NCBI GenBank assembly: GCA_009787435.1
Contig: WRFW01000153.1
Location: 1 to 7,591, forward strand
Reading direction: 5' to 3'
Length of the DNA: 7,591 bases
DNA from: Defluviitaleaceae bacterium
Lineage (GTDB): Bacteria; Bacillota; Clostridia; Lachnospirales; UBA5962
Under the pieces are notes generated by a model, which was given only the letters and a program-made list of their open reading frames with translations, had not been told where the DNA came from and made no database searches. Each line of letters starts with the position of its first letter. Position 1 is the stretch's first letter. The translations under genes were made by a program, and so were the position numbers. This document shows, piece after piece, positions 5,494 through 7,591 of this stretch.

Positions 5494-7070
5494 TAATAGC
5501 AAATATAAGAAAAGAGCTTGAAGAAGCTTTGGTTGGCAAGCGTATAAATAAAATTTTTCAGCCTAAAAAAGATGAGATTATATTGCATATTCATAGCTAT
5601 AGACTTTTAATGGCGGCGGGTGCTACTGCCCCAGGCTTATATTTAACGAAAGAAAAATATGAAAATCCAGAAAAAGCACCTATGTTTTGTATGCTTCTTA
5701 GAAAACACGCATTAGGGAAGATAGTTGCTATAAAGCAGCCTCATTTTGAAAGAATAATAGAGCTTGAAATAGAAGCAATGGACGAACTTCGAGAGCTTTC
5801 TATTAAAAGATTAATAATAGAAATAATGGGAAAGCACTCAAATATAATTTTAGTTAACGATAAAGGGACGGTTGTGGATTCTATAAAACATATAAACCCT
5901 GCAACTTCCATAAGACCTATTTTGCCAGGCTTTGCTTATGAAGCACCGCCAAGCCAAGGGAAAATAAACTTTTTACATTTTGATAAAGATACTTTTTCAG
6001 AGCCTATGGCGTATACAGGAATAAGCCCAGCAATAGCAAAAAATTATAATACTGCTGAAAAAATGGAACAGCTTTTAAATATAGTTAAAACGAGCAGCTA
6101 TAAACCTTATATAATTAAGACCGATAATAGAAAGGCTTTCAAAGGTATTTTTAATGTGCCTACTTATTTTCCAGAAGATGAGCGAACATATTTTAATACT
6201 ATATCAGAAGCAGTTGAAGAATTTTATAAAATAAAAGAGCAAGGGAACAGATTAAACCAAAAAACAGGCGACTTGCAAAAAATAGTAAAACAGAGCATTA
6301 CTAGGTGTATTAAAAAAGCTGAAAAATTTAAATATACGCTTGAAGAGATAAAAGAAAGAGAAAAGCTGAAACTTTATGGAGAGTTAATAACAGCAAATAT
6401 ATACCAAATTGAGCAAGGTGAGGAATCCACTAAAGTTACAAACTATTATGATAACACTGAAATAACCATTCCTTTGGATTCTAAAAAAACACCAACTGAA
6501 AATGCACAAAGCTATTTTAAACAGTATACGAAACAAAAAAGGCAATATGCTTCTATATTAGAACAGCAAAAAGAAAACGAGCAAACATTAGCTTATTTAG
6601 AAAGTGTGCTTTCCGCTTTGCAAACTGAATTAAATGAAGCAGAAATTGAAGAAGTGCGAGAAGAGCTTGAAGAAGAAAAAATAATAAAGAAAAGAAAGCG
6701 TATGCGTGTAAATTCTAGATCATCTTTTCTTAAGTTTGAAACAGAAGATGGATACACAATTTTAATAGGCAAAAATAATAAGCAAAATGATGAGCTAACA
6801 AAAAATGCAACCCCAAATGATATTTGGTTACACACTAAAGATATACCTGGCTCACACGTTATAATAAGAGCAGAGGGGGGGAGGGAAGTTTCGCAAAATG
6901 CTATAGAAAAAGCAGCAGGCTTAGCTGCTTTTTATTCAAAGGCTAGAAACTCTTCTTTAGTTGCTGTTGATTACTGTTTAAAGAAGTATGTTAAAAAGCC
7001 AAATGGTGCAAAGCCTGGTATGGTTATTTATACCGATTTTAAAACTGCTTTTGTTTCACCTGAGATTTAA
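5481..7070 (+). CDS. rqcH: Ribosome quality control protein RqcH (NFACT / FbpA family)
   Basis: Bacterial homologue of NEMF/Rqc2. The family binds stalled 50S-peptidyl-tRNA and adds C-terminal alanine tails; older annotation calls it a fibronectin-binding protein. Residues 1-225 form NFACT-N, starting MDGLIIANIRKELEEALVGKR with KIFQPKKDEIILHI (24-37) and LLRKHALGKIVAIKQPHFER (72-91). A helix-hairpin-helix-like GISPAIAKNY is at 180-189. Charged coiled-coil regions span about 240-300 and 340-405. NFACT-R (about 415-525) has DGYTILIGKNNKQNDELT, DIWLHTKDIPGSHVIIR, AAFYSKARNSSLVAVDY and VKKPNGAKPGMVIY. The 529 residues are somewhat short of the roughly 570 of B. subtilis RqcH but all domains are present. 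The Asp-Arg pair needed for tRNA binding in B. subtilis (D97/R98) appears here as Glu90-Arg91. It starts inside gpsA (13-nt overlap) without a clear SD, suggesting translational coupling. A run of seven G lies at 6875-6881. Confidence 0.93.
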   Translation: MDGLIIANIRKELEEALVGKRINKIFQPKKDEIILHIHSYRLLMAAGATAPGLYLTKEKYENPEKAPMFCMLLRKHALGKIVAIKQPHFERIIELEIEAMDELRELSIKRLIIEIMGKHSNIILVNDKGTVVDSIKHINPATSIRPILPGFAYEAPPSQGKINFLHFDKDTFSEPMAYTGISPAIAKNYNTAEKMEQLLNIVKTSSYKPYIIKTDNRKAFKGIFNVPTYFPEDERTYFNTISEAVEEFYKIKEQGNRLNQKTGDLQKIVKQSITRCIKKAEKFKYTLEEIKEREKLKLYGELITANIYQIEQGEESTKVTNYYDNTEITIPLDSKKTPTENAQSYFKQYTKQKRQYASILEQQKENEQTLAYLESVLSALQTELNEAEIEEVREELEEEKIIKKRKRMRVNSRSSFLKFETEDGYTILIGKNNKQNDELTKNATPNDIWLHTKDIPGSHVIIRAEGGREVSQNAIEKAAGLAAFYSKARNSSLVAVDYCLKKYVKKPNGAKPGMVIYTDFKTAFVSPEI

Positions 7071-7081
7071 ATATAAGTTAT

Positions 7082-7157
7082 CTAATTTTTGGAGTTTTAT
7101 TTCACAAACTAAAATAGTCCTCTGCTGATTATGATTCACCACAGGTGGTTTTGAAAA
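7082..7157 (+). repeat. Intergenic dispersed repeat, copy B
   Basis: This 76-bp copy starts 12 nt after the rqcH stop and ends 7 nt before the pyrE stop, so it nearly fills the gap between the two convergent genes. It aligns with copy A (3768-3696 on the minus strand). The 5' blocks CTAATT and GTTTTATTTC are identical, and from GATTATG to the end 25 of 31 positions match. Its hairpin TCACC-ACA-GGTGG (7136-7148) keeps five pairs although the sequence of the stem differs from copy A. Confidence 0.72.
7136..7152 (+). terminator. Weak candidate terminator for rqcH (hairpin of repeat copy B)
   Basis: A 5-bp stem with a 3-nt loop followed by only four T. It is the only hairpin plus T-run I can find after rqcH, but it is short, and copy A of the same structure does not lie at the 3' end of a gene. 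Termination is therefore uncertain. Confidence 0.3.
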
Positions 7158-7163
7158 TTTATA

Positions 7164-7591
7164 TTAATTTTCTAGCCATAGATGTGGATTTTCACGCCAA
7201 GCTTTAAGCTTTGGCATTGTATCTTTTTCTATATATCCCATTTCGGCAGCTGTTTTTATTAAACTATCATAATTGCAGAGCGATATATTTTTAATTTCTT
7301 TTTCTTTTAAATTTTCTATACCACTTTGCAGCTCATAAGAAAAAATTGAAGCTATTCCTAACACATTACAACCGAGTTTACGCAAAACTTCCACAGCTTC
7401 TATAGCTGATTTTCCTGTTGAAATTAAATCTTCAATTACAACAACTTTTATTCCCTCTTTTATTAATCCCTCAACTTGGTTTGCACGCCCATGCTTTTTA
7501 GCACTGCTTCGCACATACCCCATTGGCAAGTTTAACATATGAGCCATTATTGCGGCATGTGGTATACCTGCCGTTGCTGTGCCCATTAGCA
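7164..7591 (-). CDS. pyrE: Orotate phosphoribosyltransferase, 5' end outside the window
   Basis: Enzyme of UMP synthesis that joins orotate to PRPP. Only the C-terminal 141 residues are visible; the family is usually about 200-220. The reading frame stays open to the window edge (a Leu codon precedes the Met at 7586), and that Met aligns inside the conserved GxATAGIPHA block, so it is an internal residue, not the start. Visible motifs, counted from that Met, are GTATAGIPHAAI (2-13), the mobile-loop region YVRSSAKKHGRANQVEG (24-40), and the PRPP-binding motif VVVIEDLISTGKSA (48-61). The end LKAWRENPHLWLEN resembles other PyrE C-termini. It converges on rqcH. No pyrimidine-operon neighbour is inside the window. 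Confidence 0.93.
   Translation of the reverse strand, partial: LMGTATAGIPHAAIMAHMLNLPMGYVRSSAKKHGRANQVEGLIKEGIKVVVIEDLISTGKSAIEAVEVLRKLGCNVLGIASIFSYELQSGIENLKEKEIKNISLCNYDSLIKTAAEMGYIEKDTMPKLKAWRENPHLWLEN

Noticed and set aside
6593..6835. 80-residue minus-strand open frame inside rqcH
   Set aside because: It is the shadow of the Glu/Lys-rich coiled-coil codons and shows no independent signal.
7584..7586. Met at 7586 as the true start of pyrE
   Set aside because: It falls inside the conserved ATAGIPHA block, the frame stays open upstream to the window edge, and about 70 N-terminal residues would be missing.

Overview
The window looks like chromosomal core DNA from an endospore-forming, low-GC Firmicute, most likely an anaerobic member of the Clostridia. 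The evidence is AT-rich coding sequence, the sporulation genes sigE, spoIIGA and yyaC, and Firmicute-type SigA promoters and Shine-Dalgarno sites. Genus cannot be fixed from the sequence alone. I see no CRISPR array, tRNA, rRNA, prophage or transposase.

Layout. (1) 12-197, plus strand: rpmF (ribosomal protein L32), closed by a symmetrical terminator that can also serve sigE arriving from the other side. (2) 3665 down to 270, minus strand: four co-directional genes. These are a membrane protein with a catalytically dead JAMM/MPN domain and a LysM domain, a small histidine kinase with no sensor domain, spoIIGA (pro-sigma-E protease) and sigE. (3) 3666-3928: a divergent intergenic region with a minus-strand SigA promoter, a leader of about 200 nt with an 11-bp inverted repeat, and one copy of a 73-76 bp non-coding repeat. 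(4) 3929-7070, plus strand: yyaC, then gpsA and rqcH, which overlap by 13 nt. (5) 7071-7163: a second copy of the repeat. (6) 7164-7591, minus strand: the C-terminal two thirds of pyrE, running off the window.

How the genes may work together. SigE and SpoIIGA are the mother-cell sigma factor and the membrane protease that matures it. A Spo0A-box-like heptamer next to a perfect TATAAT precedes spoIIGA at the spacing expected for a Spo0A-activated promoter. The two genes upstream form a plausible input pair: a transmembrane protein with an extracytoplasmic peptidoglycan-binding domain, and a soluble kinase that needs a partner to sense anything. A wall-sensing route to Spo0A and then spoIIG is an inference; nothing in the sequence proves contact between these proteins. 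yyaC is another sporulation gene. gpsA (phospholipid precursor) and rqcH (ribosome quality control) are housekeeping.

The two least expected observations are the pseudo-JAMM/TM/LysM protein, which keeps the CSN5/Rpn11-like fold signature while three metal ligands are replaced, and the paired intergenic repeat, whose hairpin shows compensatory changes between copies.
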